From Glaciecola sp. UBA983 (GTDB taxonomy: Bacteria > Pseudomonadota > Gammaproteobacteria > Enterobacterales > Alteromonadaceae): DNA of 13,080 bases. The DNA is taken from contig DBBN01000119.1 of assembly GCA_002292215.1 (NCBI GenBank), forward strand, positions 27,416-40,495, in the 5' to 3' direction. Of this stretch, positions 1-7,538 are shown piece by piece (within the stretch, counting starts at the first letter, position 1; each line of letters opens with the position of its first letter). Made by a program: the position numbers and the translations under genes. Under the pieces are notes generated by a model. The model was given only the letters and a program-made list of their open reading frames with translations. It did no database searches and was not told the DNA's origin.

Positions 1-63
1 TATCCGCCCGAGCCTTATCCGCCCGAACCTACCCCCGTGGCAACACCCAGTAAACGCCAGTAA
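1..63 (+). CDS. C-terminal fragment of a proline-rich protein (partial)
   Basis: Reading frame 1 is open from the window edge to a TAA at 61-63 and encodes two copies of the pentapeptide YPPEP followed by TPVATPSKRQ. The underlying DNA is a 15-base tandem repeat (1-15 and 16-30). The only difference between the copies is GAG versus GAA, both glutamate, which is what selection on the protein would leave. A Pro/Glu repeat tail of this type is common at the ends of envelope or lipoprotein genes, but the family cannot be named from 20 residues. Its end overlaps the 3' end of the convergent yiiD-like gene by 35 bases. It could instead be a non-coding tandem repeat; the upstream sequence is outside the window. 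Confidence 0.5.
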   Translation, partial: YPPEPYPPEPTPVATPSKRQ

Positions 64-922
64 ATTCCGCTACAGCGGTATCGCCATCTAAGATATGGAC
101 TTTGAGGGTAACCTGCATTTTCTTACCTTCTTGTAATTCAGCATAATCACATTGAAAATGTTCGAAATGGACTTGCGCTCTTGGCTGCATGCTAATGGGT
201 TTATGATAATGAATATTGCCATCACCGAGCACAATTTCACCGTCTAATTTTTTACGTTTGAGTTGTAAAAAGATCATGCCCCAACCGGTGAGTGTCGCCA
301 GCGAAAAAATACTGCCAGCAAACATCGTGCCGTGCAAATTGATATTTTTGTTTAAAGAAGCCCGCACTTCTAAGGTCGAACCGGAGTACTGATGAAGTTT
401 AATGCCCATTTGTTCAGAAATAGGAATCGTTTTTTCCCATGTGCTTTGCAGTTCGTGACACCAATCTGCATTAATTAGATATTGTTGTGCGGTGAGTTTT
501 TTGACCATTTGAATACGGTTTAGCTTACTCAGTGCTTCAGACGTTGATTGCTTAGTGTAACCACATTGTTCAAAAAAAGGACGTGATGTTGCGAGGCTAT
601 TGGTAACGGCTCTAACCGCGCCTTGTTCAATGGCATAACTTTCTAATGTAGCAACGATTAAGCGACCATAACCTTTACCATGAGCATTAAAATCAACGGC
701 AATATGGCGTATTTGCACTTCCTCTGCACTGTTAAAATGCACCCGACCGACAGCCATAATTTCATTTTTATAATTGAGTAACATTCGGTGTTCAGCTACT
801 GATTCGTATTCATCTTTTTCTGAACCTATTGGAAAATTAAAAGGTGCTTTGAGGATCTGCCAACGAAACGCAAAATATTGCTCAAGTTGTTGCTCTGTAG
901 TGGGGGTAATAATTTTATACAA
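29..922 (-). CDS. yiiD: YiiD-like bidomain protein: GNAT acetyltransferase + hot-dog thioesterase (MadA-type)
   Basis: This 297-residue protein has two domains. Residues 1-145 form a GNAT acetyltransferase-like fold with an acyl-CoA-binding motif at about 71-93 (IRHIAVD, then HGKGYGR). Residues about 150-297 form a YiiD_C-type hot-dog thioesterase domain with a conserved N-H-G-T-FAGS stretch at 195-204. E. coli YiiD has this architecture. From memory, that family was reported to act as a malonyl-ACP decarboxylase (MadA) that helps prime fatty-acid synthesis; that role is inferred here. The start codon is TTG (920-922). Its ribosome-binding site, TAGGA, overlaps the TAG stop of dtd twelve bases upstream, so translational coupling is likely. 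It is the last gene of a pip-dtd-yiiD cluster. Its 3' end overlaps the proline-rich fragment on the other strand. Confidence 0.85.
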   Translation of the reverse strand: MYKIITPTTEQQLEQYFAFRWQILKAPFNFPIGSEKDEYESVAEHRMLLNYKNEIMAVGRVHFNSAEEVQIRHIAVDFNAHGKGYGRLIVATLESYAIEQGAVRAVTNSLATSRPFFEQCGYTKQSTSEALSKLNRIQMVKKLTAQQYLINADWCHELQSTWEKTIPISEQMGIKLHQYSGSTLEVRASLNKNINLHGTMFAGSIFSLATLTGWGMIFLQLKRKKLDGEIVLGDGNIHYHKPISMQPRAQVHFEHFQCDYAELQEGKKMQVTLKVHILDGDTAVAEFTGVYWVLPRG

Positions 923-934
923 TGCTTGGTAATC

Positions 935-1384
935 CTATGTATGTAAACTAAACGTCACGGGTCCATCGTTGACCAGTGCTACTTGCATGTCAGCGCCAAA
1001 TTGACCCGTTGCGACGTGCATTTCTGGAAGGCAAATACGTGATCTTAGCTCATTTATAAACGCATCATACATTGCTTTACCATGTTCCGGTGAAGCGCCT
1101 CGGGAAAATCCAGGACGGTTACCTTTTGTAGTATCAGCGACAAGTGTAAATTGTGACACAACCAGAATATCGCCTTTGATTTGTTCGATATTCCAATTCA
1201 TTTTGCCATCGTGATCGGTAAACATCCGAAACTTGATTAATTTATTGACCATTTTTCGCACATTAAGTTCACTATCATGCGCTTCAACGCCAAGTAATAA
1301 CAATGCACCATAGCCAATTTCACCAATAATGTGTTGTTCGACAGACACACTTGCCTGCGTGACTCGTTGCACTAATCCAATCAT
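935..1384 (-). CDS. dtd: D-aminoacyl-tRNA deacylase
   Basis: Dtd hydrolyses the ester bond of D-aminoacyl-tRNAs (and glycyl-tRNA-Ala), keeping D-amino acids out of translation in the cytoplasm. The 149-residue length is close to the usual 145. Both family signatures are present: SQFTL at 77-81 (the catalytic SQFT motif), and NDGPVT at 139-144, which contains the Gly-cisPro pair that reads the D-configuration across the dimer. The N-terminal MIGLVQRVTQASV is also typical. The start is ATG at 1382-1384, 29 bases after the stop of the upstream prolyl iminopeptidase, so the two are probably one operon. Its stop codon forms part of the Shine-Dalgarno sequence of the following yiiD-like gene. Confidence 0.96.
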   Translation of the reverse strand: MIGLVQRVTQASVSVEQHIIGEIGYGALLLLGVEAHDSELNVRKMVNKLIKFRMFTDHDGKMNWNIEQIKGDILVVSQFTLVADTTKGNRPGFSRGASPEHGKAMYDAFINELRSRICLPEMHVATGQFGADMQVALVNDGPVTFSLHT

Positions 1385-1413
1385 TAATCGTTTACTTTTA
1401 GTAGGTGTGGCAC

Positions 1414-2376
1414 TTAATTGTTGAAAAGTTTCGCCATCGTGTCAGTTGCCATTTTTAAAGAAAAGGCAATGGATGGTTCTGAGGTACTATGCCCTGCATC
1501 AGGTACAATAGTCAACTGACTGTTAGGCCATAATAGTTGTAGGGTGTAGGATGATTCAATTTTGCAAATCATGTCATAGCGACCATGAACGATATATCCA
1601 GGAATATGGGCGATTTTATACACATTCTCAAGGATAAAATTTTCTTCGATAAAGCAATGATGCTTCAAATAATGGCATTCTAACATAGCTAAAGAAGCGA
1701 TTTGATGTAAGTTATAATTATATAGTGGGTCGCCATAGGGATGTTGAATACGCGATATCCGATCTTCCCAGCCGTACCATGAACGCAATGCATTGGCTTT
1801 GTAAAACTTGTTTTTTTGATTAAAGAGTTCAAAAAACGCATCACAAATATCACTTGCTTCAGTCAACGGCGGGATATCTTGGACAAACGTTTCATAATGC
1901 TCTGGATACATTTGCGCTGCGCCACCGTGGGGGCAGATATACCATTCGATATCTTGTTGACGTCCTAAAAATACACCTCTAAGGATCAGTCCCTTGACAG
2001 TTTGTGGTTCATTAATTGCTGCAAGGAGACCTAGTGTCGCGCCCCAACTGCCACCAAAGATAATCCATTTAGGGATCTGTAAATGCTCTCGTAGTATCGT
2101 AATATCAGCTAATAAATGTGCTGTGGTATTATGTGCTAATGATGCAAAGGGCGTAGAGCGCCCACAACCGCGTTGTTCGTAAGCAATGATGTGATAGATA
2201 GAAGTATCAAACATTCGCGTATAATCGTCGCTCAAGCCCGCTCCGGGCCCGCCATGAATAAATAAAACAGGGATCCCATTAGGATTTCCGGATTGCTCAT
2301 AGTACAGCCAATGGCCATCGGACACAGGTAGCATGCCATGTTTAAAAGGGATAGATGAGGTGTACAGCTTTGGCAT
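1414..2376 (-). CDS. pip: Prolyl iminopeptidase (alpha/beta hydrolase, peptidase S33)
   Basis: The 320-residue protein should release N-terminal proline from peptides in the cytoplasm. It has the alpha/beta-hydrolase layout of family S33: the oxyanion-hole motif HGGPGAG at 41-47, the nucleophile elbow GGSWGAT with Ser110, Asp268 in GRYD and His296 in AGHS complete the triad. Glu204 (WEDR) and Glu233 (LECHY) lie where the Serratia enzyme has glutamates binding the free amino terminus of the substrate, supporting aminopeptidase rather than esterase activity. Length matches the family (about 315-320). It starts with ATG and has only a weak ribosome-binding site. It heads the pip-dtd-yiiD cluster and is divergent from the small membrane-protein gene at 2465. 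Exact substrate preference cannot be read from the sequence. Confidence 0.93.
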   Translation of the reverse strand: MPKLYTSSIPFKHGMLPVSDGHWLYYEQSGNPNGIPVLFIHGGPGAGLSDDYTRMFDTSIYHIIAYEQRGCGRSTPFASLAHNTTAHLLADITILREHLQIPKWIIFGGSWGATLGLLAAINEPQTVKGLILRGVFLGRQQDIEWYICPHGGAAQMYPEHYETFVQDIPPLTEASDICDAFFELFNQKNKFYKANALRSWYGWEDRISRIQHPYGDPLYNYNLHQIASLAMLECHYLKHHCFIEENFILENVYKIAHIPGYIVHGRYDMICKIESSYTLQLLWPNSQLTIVPDAGHSTSEPSIAFSLKMATDTMAKLFNN

Positions 2377-2464
2377 ATAAGTTGTGCTTCTGTAATTTTT
2401 GAGCTAGTTTATTGAGTATATGATTTCTGTTTCACTATTTACTTATAACAAGGTAGAAATAAAT

Positions 2465-2698
2465 ATGCCACAACAAGGATCAGGCGGTAATGTTATCGCA
2501 GCCATTTGTAATATCTTTATCCCTGGATTAGGACAGCTCGTTCAGGGACGCATTTTGGGTGCGTTAATGTTCTTTATTATAGCTACAGTCTGTTATGGGC
2601 TTGCTGCAACGGTCATATTTATATTCTTGTGGCCGGTAGGCGCAATTTTTCACTTATGGTCTATTATTGATGCTGCACGCTTTAGATCGCCCGGATAA
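2465..2698 (+). CDS. Small membrane protein with a PGLGQ motif (TM2-like)
   Basis: This is a 77-residue hydrophobic protein. After a Gly-rich start (MPQQGSGGN) there is a short hydrophobic stretch, then PGLGQLVQGR at 20-29, a long membrane segment at about 30-54 and another at about 55-69, with a basic C-terminal tail (ARFRSPG). The P-G-L-G-Q-x-x-x-G-R turn between membrane segments resembles TM2-type and related small membrane proteins, but I cannot assign a function. The frame is open from an ATG at 2420, which would add 15 residues. I prefer the internal ATG at 2465 because an AAGG (2450-2453) precedes it, though the spacing is long, and because the protein then starts directly before the hydrophobic part. 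It is followed 78 bases later by a lipoprotein gene in the same direction. Confidence 0.7.
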   Translation: MPQQGSGGNVIAAICNIFIPGLGQLVQGRILGALMFFIIATVCYGLAATVIFIFLWPVGAIFHLWSIIDAARFRSPG

Positions 2699-2776
2699 TT
2701 CTAATTTTAAACTTATCCCTCTAATCGAGTCTATTGTTTAGATTATATACAAATAAAACGACAAAAGGAGTTGTCT

Positions 2777-3421
2777 GTGTCTTTGTTCAAAAAATTTATT
2801 ATTATTGCTTCATTGTTGAGCTTAACGGCTTGTCAAAGCGCTTATTATACTGCCTGGGAAAAATTAGGTGTAGAAAAACGCGATATTCTTGTCGATCGCG
2901 TTGAAGATGCTCGCGATTCCCAAACTGATGCACAGAAACAATTTGCATCGCCGTTAGCAGAATTTACGAGCCTGATTAACTTTGATGGTGGCGATTTAGA
3001 GTCTGTTTATGATGGACTTAATAGTCAGTATCTAGAGTCAGAAGCTGCTGCCAAAGCAGTATCAAAGCGTATAGATAAAGTTGAAAGTGTTGCTGAAGCT
3101 TTATTTTCCGAATGGGAAGAAGAATTAAACTTGTACACTAATGCTAAGCTCAAACGAGATAGTCAGGGTAAATTACGCGAAACTCAGACCCAATATAAAT
3201 CGATGTTGCGGGCTATGCGCAAAGTCGAAAGTAGCATGCCACCTGTGCTCAGCGCGTTACAAAATAACGTTCTATATCTCAAGCATAATCTTAATGCGAG
3301 TGCTATTGGTGCATTACAAGGTGAATTTTCAGTGATTAAGTCTGATGTGAACAACCTAATTAAAGAAATGAACGCCGCTATTGAGCAATCAGACTCTTTT
3401 ATTGCAGCAATGAAAGGGTAA
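2777..3421 (+). CDS. DUF2959 family lipoprotein
   Basis: This 214-residue protein has a lipoprotein signal peptide: KK near the start, a hydrophobic core, and the lipobox LTAC with Cys19. Gln at +2 predicts outer-membrane retention by the Lol rule. The mature part is charged and helical with probable coiled coil (about 85-155 and 180-210). The conserved block VEKRDILVDRVEDARD (32-47) is characteristic of the DUF2959 family, which has no established function. The start is set at GTG 2777 because a strong AAAAGGAG at 2763-2770 is six bases upstream; the in-frame TTG at 2771 would touch that site directly. The gene converges on yihY with only eight bases between the stops, and both stops sit in one hairpin. 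Confidence 0.85.
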   Translation: MSLFKKFIIIASLLSLTACQSAYYTAWEKLGVEKRDILVDRVEDARDSQTDAQKQFASPLAEFTSLINFDGGDLESVYDGLNSQYLESEAAAKAVSKRIDKVESVAEALFSEWEEELNLYTNAKLKRDSQGKLRETQTQYKSMLRAMRKVESSMPPVLSALQNNVLYLKHNLNASAIGALQGEFSVIKSDVNNLIKEMNAAIEQSDSFIAAMKG

Positions 3422-3429
3422 CCGCAAGG

Positions 3430-3437
<8 letters not shown>
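3414..3437. terminator. Shared hairpin between convergent genes
   Basis: A ten-pair stem (one G-T pair) has arms at 3414-3423 and 3428-3437 and a GCAA loop, a GNRA-type tetraloop. The TAA of the DUF2959 gene (3419-3421) and the complement of the yihY TAA (3430-3432) lie in opposite arms. Neither strand has a strong T-run after the stem (TCTTCTG on plus, TCATTGC on minus), so bidirectional termination is likely but would be moderate. Confidence 0.55.
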
Positions 3438-5201
<1,764 letters not shown>

Positions 5202-5222
5202 TCAAATAAATATGTATACAAT

Positions 5223-5238
5223 AGACGTTTAGACGTCT
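5223..5238. promoter_or_regulatory. MetJ operator: two tandem met boxes
   Basis: Two adjacent eight-base met boxes are visible: 5223-5230 AGACGTTT (seven of eight matches to the AGACGTCT consensus) and 5231-5238 AGACGTCT (perfect). MetJ dimers with S-adenosylmethionine bind such tandem boxes cooperatively, and two is the usual minimum. The next in-phase unit, 5239-5246, matches only four of eight. The operator lies immediately downstream of the metF -10 element and covers the expected transcription start, a repressing position for metF. It also lies between metF and metJ, so autoregulation of metJ is possible. Confidence 0.9.
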
Positions 5239-5267
5239 AAACTACGTAATATTAGTCGTTTGGTCAA
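5239..5267 (-). promoter_or_regulatory. metF(-yihY) sigma-70 promoter
   Basis: Read on the minus strand, TTGACC (5267-5262) is a good -35 element. It is followed after exactly 17 bases by TAGTTT (5244-5239), a weak -10 with four of six matches. The weak -10 abuts the perfect met box. The start would fall near 5232, inside the operator, with a leader of about 40 bases before the metF ATG. Confidence 0.6.
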
Positions 5268-5349
5268 GTTATATAGTGCGATCATCTACTAATAACCTAT
5301 AGCAATAAAGCATAATAATAATAAACGCAGAACGTTTAAGGAGCACCCT

Positions 5350-5676
5350 ATGGCTAAATGGAACGGCAAATATATTCATCCATACGCAGAGCATGGGAAG
5401 AAAAGCGAACAAGTCAAAAAAGTAACCGTTTCGATCCCTATCAATGTCCTGAAAGTGTTGACTGATGAACGCACTCGCCGGCAAGTCAACAACTTACGCC
5501 ATGCGACAAATTCTGAATTATTATGTGAAGCGTTTTTACATGCGTTTACCGGGCAACCATTGCCGGATGATGACGATTTGAAGAAAGGCAATGCGAATCG
5601 TATCCCTGAATCTGTGCGCAAACTAATGGAAGAAATGGGGATTGATGCCACACTCGATGAGCTGACCGACGAGTAG
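5350..5676 (+). CDS. metJ: Methionine repressor MetJ
   Basis: MetJ is the ribbon-helix-helix repressor of methionine biosynthesis, with S-adenosylmethionine as corepressor. The 108-residue protein (E. coli 105) keeps the DNA-reading beta strand KKVTVSIP (23-30), in which Lys24 and Thr26 correspond to the base-contacting Lys23 and Thr25 of mature E. coli MetJ. It also keeps the nearly invariant block [20 protein letters not shown] and the region after it. The last 25 residues diverge, as is usual for the family. ATG 5350 has an AAGGAG six bases upstream. The gene is divergent from metF across a met-box operator and convergent with the malic-enzyme gene (17 bases between stops). metB and metL, the usual divergent partners of metJ, are absent. 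Confidence 0.98.
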   Translation: MAKWNGKYIHPYAEHGKKSEQVKKVTVSIPINVLKVLTDERTRRQVNNLRHATNSELLCEAFLHAFTGQPLPDDDDLKKGNANRIPESVRKLMEEMGIDATLDELTDE

Positions 5677-5693
5677 CCCTCCCCACACTACTT

Positions 5694-6941
5694 TCAGTCT
5701 TCCATATACCCTTCGGGTAATTCATCAAAGTGTGCCACACCAGAGTCAATCGCTGCTTGAGCCACTGCTTTTGCTATGCGAGCACAAAGCCTTGGATCCA
5801 TTGGTTTTGGAATGATGTACTCGCGTCCAAACACTAATGAATCAACACCGGCAGCAACTAATACGTCTGCTGGTACTGGCTCTTTGGATACTTCTCGTAA
5901 TGCTTCAACTGCAGCGACTTTCATCGCATCGTTAATTTCGCTTGCGCGAACATCTAATGCACCACGGAAAATAAACGGAAAGCACAACACATTGTTGACC
6001 TGATTTGGATAATCAGATCGACCGGTCGCCATAATTAGATCACTACGCGTCGTCATAGCTAATTCGGGTTTGATTTCTGGATCGGGGTTGGAACAAGCAA
6101 ACACGATAGGGTTCGGTGCCATTAAAGCTAACGTTTCTGCTGGCAAAACATCGGGACCCGATACACCCAAGAACACATCGGCACCTTCCATAACATCTTC
6201 CAGTGTGCGTTTATCGGTATTATTGGCAAATGCCACTTTATGTTCGGGCAAACCTTCACGTCGGGTATGGATGACGCCATTGCGATCTAACATGTAGATT
6301 TTTTCTCGTTGAGCACCACATTTAATCAGTAATTCCATACAAGCAATTGCAGCGGCACCCGCACCCATACAGACAATCCGAACGTTTTTGATGTCTTTAC
6401 CTTGAATTTCTAAGGCGTTGAGCATACCCGCAGCAGTAACGATTGCTGTTCCGTGCTGGTCATCATGAAAAATAGGGATCTTACAACGCTTTTGCAATTC
6501 ACGTTCGATTTCAAAACACTCAGGTGCTTTGATATCTTCAAGGTTGATGCCACCAAAGGTATCAGCGATATTGGCCACAGTGTTGATAAATTCTTCGGTG
6601 GTGCGATGGGTCACTTCAATATCGATGGAATCAAGTCCAGCAAAACGCTTAAACAATAACGCTTTACCTTCCATTACCGGTTTGGAGGCAAGAGGGCCTA
6701 AGTTTCCTAAACCCAAAATTGCAGTACCGTTTGTAATAACAGCAACTAGATTACCTTTGGCGGTATATTTATAAGCATTGGCAGGATCATCAGCGATTTC
6801 ACGTACTGGCTCAGCCACACCTGGGCTGTAGGCAAGGGCTAAATCATTAACAGTCGCTGCGGGAGTCGTTAATTCGATACTGATCTTTCCTGGTTTTGGC
6901 AGGGCGTGATAGTCTAACGCTTGTTGACGAAAATCAGACAT
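5694..6941 (-). CDS. Malic enzyme, short form (malate to pyruvate + CO2)
   Basis: The 415-residue protein contains a malic-enzyme N-terminal domain and an NAD(P)-binding Rossmann domain, equivalent to the first half of E. coli MaeB, but lacks the C-terminal phosphotransacetylase-like domain. Visible residues are Tyr38 in AYSPGVAEP, Lys93 in EGKALLFK, the metal ligands Glu135-Asp136 in NLEDIKAPECFEIE and Asp160-Asp161 in FHDDQHGT, and the dinucleotide-binding GAGAAA at 193-198. It oxidatively decarboxylates malate to pyruvate; NAD versus NADP preference is not decidable by eye. ATG 6939-6941 is preceded by AAGGA at the rather long distance of 12 bases. It lies downstream of rpmE in the same direction, but the rpmE terminator separates them, so it should have its own promoter within 6942-7075, an AT-rich stretch without a clear -35/-10 pair. 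Confidence 0.93.
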   Translation of the reverse strand: MSDFRQQALDYHALPKPGKISIELTTPAATVNDLALAYSPGVAEPVREIADDPANAYKYTAKGNLVAVITNGTAILGLGNLGPLASKPVMEGKALLFKRFAGLDSIDIEVTHRTTEEFINTVANIADTFGGINLEDIKAPECFEIERELQKRCKIPIFHDDQHGTAIVTAAGMLNALEIQGKDIKNVRIVCMGAGAAAIACMELLIKCGAQREKIYMLDRNGVIHTRREGLPEHKVAFANNTDKRTLEDVMEGADVFLGVSGPDVLPAETLALMAPNPIVFACSNPDPEIKPELAMTTRSDLIMATGRSDYPNQVNNVLCFPFIFRGALDVRASEINDAMKVAAVEALREVSKEPVPADVLVAAGVDSLVFGREYIIPKPMDPRLCARIAKAVAQAAIDSGVAHFDELPEGYMED

Positions 6942-7075
6942 TTTTCGTGCATTTCCTTGAGATGTAGGGGGTTAAAAGTACCTCTGTCTTTTTGCTTTAT
7001 TATTGTTTTTATTAGCATTAATTTATAATGTATCACACTAAAAATTAAATACATATCCGATTTCTGAATACCCAC

Positions 7076-7102
7076 AAAAAAAGCGCTGAATGAGCGCTTT
7101 TT
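7076..7102 (-). terminator. Rho-independent terminator of rpmE
   Basis: A perfect ten-pair stem (7078-7087 with 7093-7102, core AGCGCT) has a five-base loop. Read on the minus strand it ends in a run of seven T (7082-7076). It lies 37 bases beyond the rpmE stop and before the malic-enzyme gene. The opposite strand also has a T-rich arm, so it may work both ways. Confidence 0.9.
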
Positions 7103-7138
7103 GAGAAGAATGTATTGGCTGCTAGCAGCGAATCATTT

Positions 7139-7351
7139 TTATTTTTTGCTAAGTGCAGAGAAACGCTTGTTGAATTTATCAACACGACCACCTGTATCAA
7201 CATTACGTTGCTTACCTGTATAGAACGGGTGACAAGCAGAACATACGTCTAGGTTTAAATCTTTACCTACAGTAGAACGGATCTTGATTACGTTACCACA
7301 AGAACAGGTTGCAGTGATTTCAGCGTACTTAGGATGGATATCTTGTTTCAT
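7139..7351 (-). CDS. rpmE: 50S ribosomal protein bL31 (zinc-binding type)
   Basis: This 70-residue protein bridges the ribosomal subunits. It is the C+ type: Cys16, Cys18, Cys37 and Cys40 (CSC and CSAC) can bind zinc, unlike the zinc-free YkgM/RpmE2 paralogue. [20 protein letters not shown] (41-60) is the family signature. The start is ATG with AAGG eight bases upstream. It is divergent from priA, the same arrangement as in E. coli. It has its own promoter, a long structured leader and an intrinsic terminator, so it is transcribed as a single gene. Confidence 0.98.
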   Translation of the reverse strand: MKQDIHPKYAEITATCSCGNVIKIRSTVGKDLNLDVCSACHPFYTGKQRNVDTGGRVDKFNKRFSALSKK

Positions 7352-7457
7352 AGGGGTTACCTTATAAATTTAGGCCGTATCGCTATACAACCCGAAGCTG
7401 TACACCATACGCAATAATTAACATGACTCACCGCACACGCAATGAGTCGCAAAATGG
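7352..7457 (-). promoter_or_regulatory. Structured rpmE 5' leader (candidate L31 autoregulatory RNA)
   Basis: From the predicted transcription start (about 7457) to the ATG is about 105 bases. The minus-strand RNA can form hairpin 1 (arms 7448-7439 and 7434-7425, loop GUGU): ten pairs including two U-G wobbles that would be C-A mismatches on the other strand. Hairpin 2 (7402-7386) has UACAGC closed by a C(UUCG)G tetraloop with one bulged G, enclosed by an outer CGUAU/AUACG stem (7411-7407 with 7380-7376). GGGUU (7393-7389) could also pair with AACCC next to the start codon (7358-7354). Autogenous control of rpmE by L31 through its leader is reported in gammaproteobacteria; membership of that class is inferred. 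Confidence 0.55.
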
Positions 7458-7463
7458 ACGCGC

Positions 7464-7492
7464 ATAATAATGTAACTTAGCCCTTTGATCAA
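7464..7492 (-). promoter_or_regulatory. rpmE sigma-70 promoter
   Basis: On the minus strand, TTGATC (7492-7487) and TATTAT (7469-7464) are separated by exactly 17 bases. Both elements match the consensus well, as expected for a ribosomal-protein gene. The -35 element sits two bases from the -10 element of the divergent priA promoter. Confidence 0.7.
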
Positions 7493-7493
7493 G

Positions 7494-7499
7494 TATAAT
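7494..7499 (+). promoter_or_regulatory. priA -10 element
   Basis: A perfect TATAAT lies 39 bases before the priA ATG. The -35 position (around 7471, TGTAAC at 17-base spacing) is a poor match, so the promoter is probably weak or activator-assisted. It is placed back-to-back with the rpmE promoter. Confidence 0.5.
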
Positions 7500-7538
7500 C
7501 GCGTTATTGGTCAATAAAAACGATAAAAATAAGCATAC

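Noticed and set aside
1994..2182. 62-codon plus-strand frame inside pip
   Set aside because: It lies wholly antisense to a gene with complete catalytic motifs, and it has no ribosome-binding site or recognisable domain.
2420..2464. N-terminal 15-residue extension of the small membrane protein
   Set aside because: The ATG at 2420 has no ribosome-binding site, and the extension lies in the likely promoter region, so the internal start is preferred.
5324..5337. AACGTT-containing site before metJ as another met box
   Set aside because: The best register matches the consensus at only five of eight positions, with no adjacent second box.
5672..5692. AGTAG/CTACT stem between metJ and the malic-enzyme gene as a terminator
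   Set aside because: It has only five pairs with an 11-base loop and no T-run, so it is too weak to call.
6942..7075. CRP-like site (TGTGAT) or a clear promoter before the malic-enzyme gene
   Set aside because: Only one half-site is present, and no -35/-10 pair with sensible spacing could be found.
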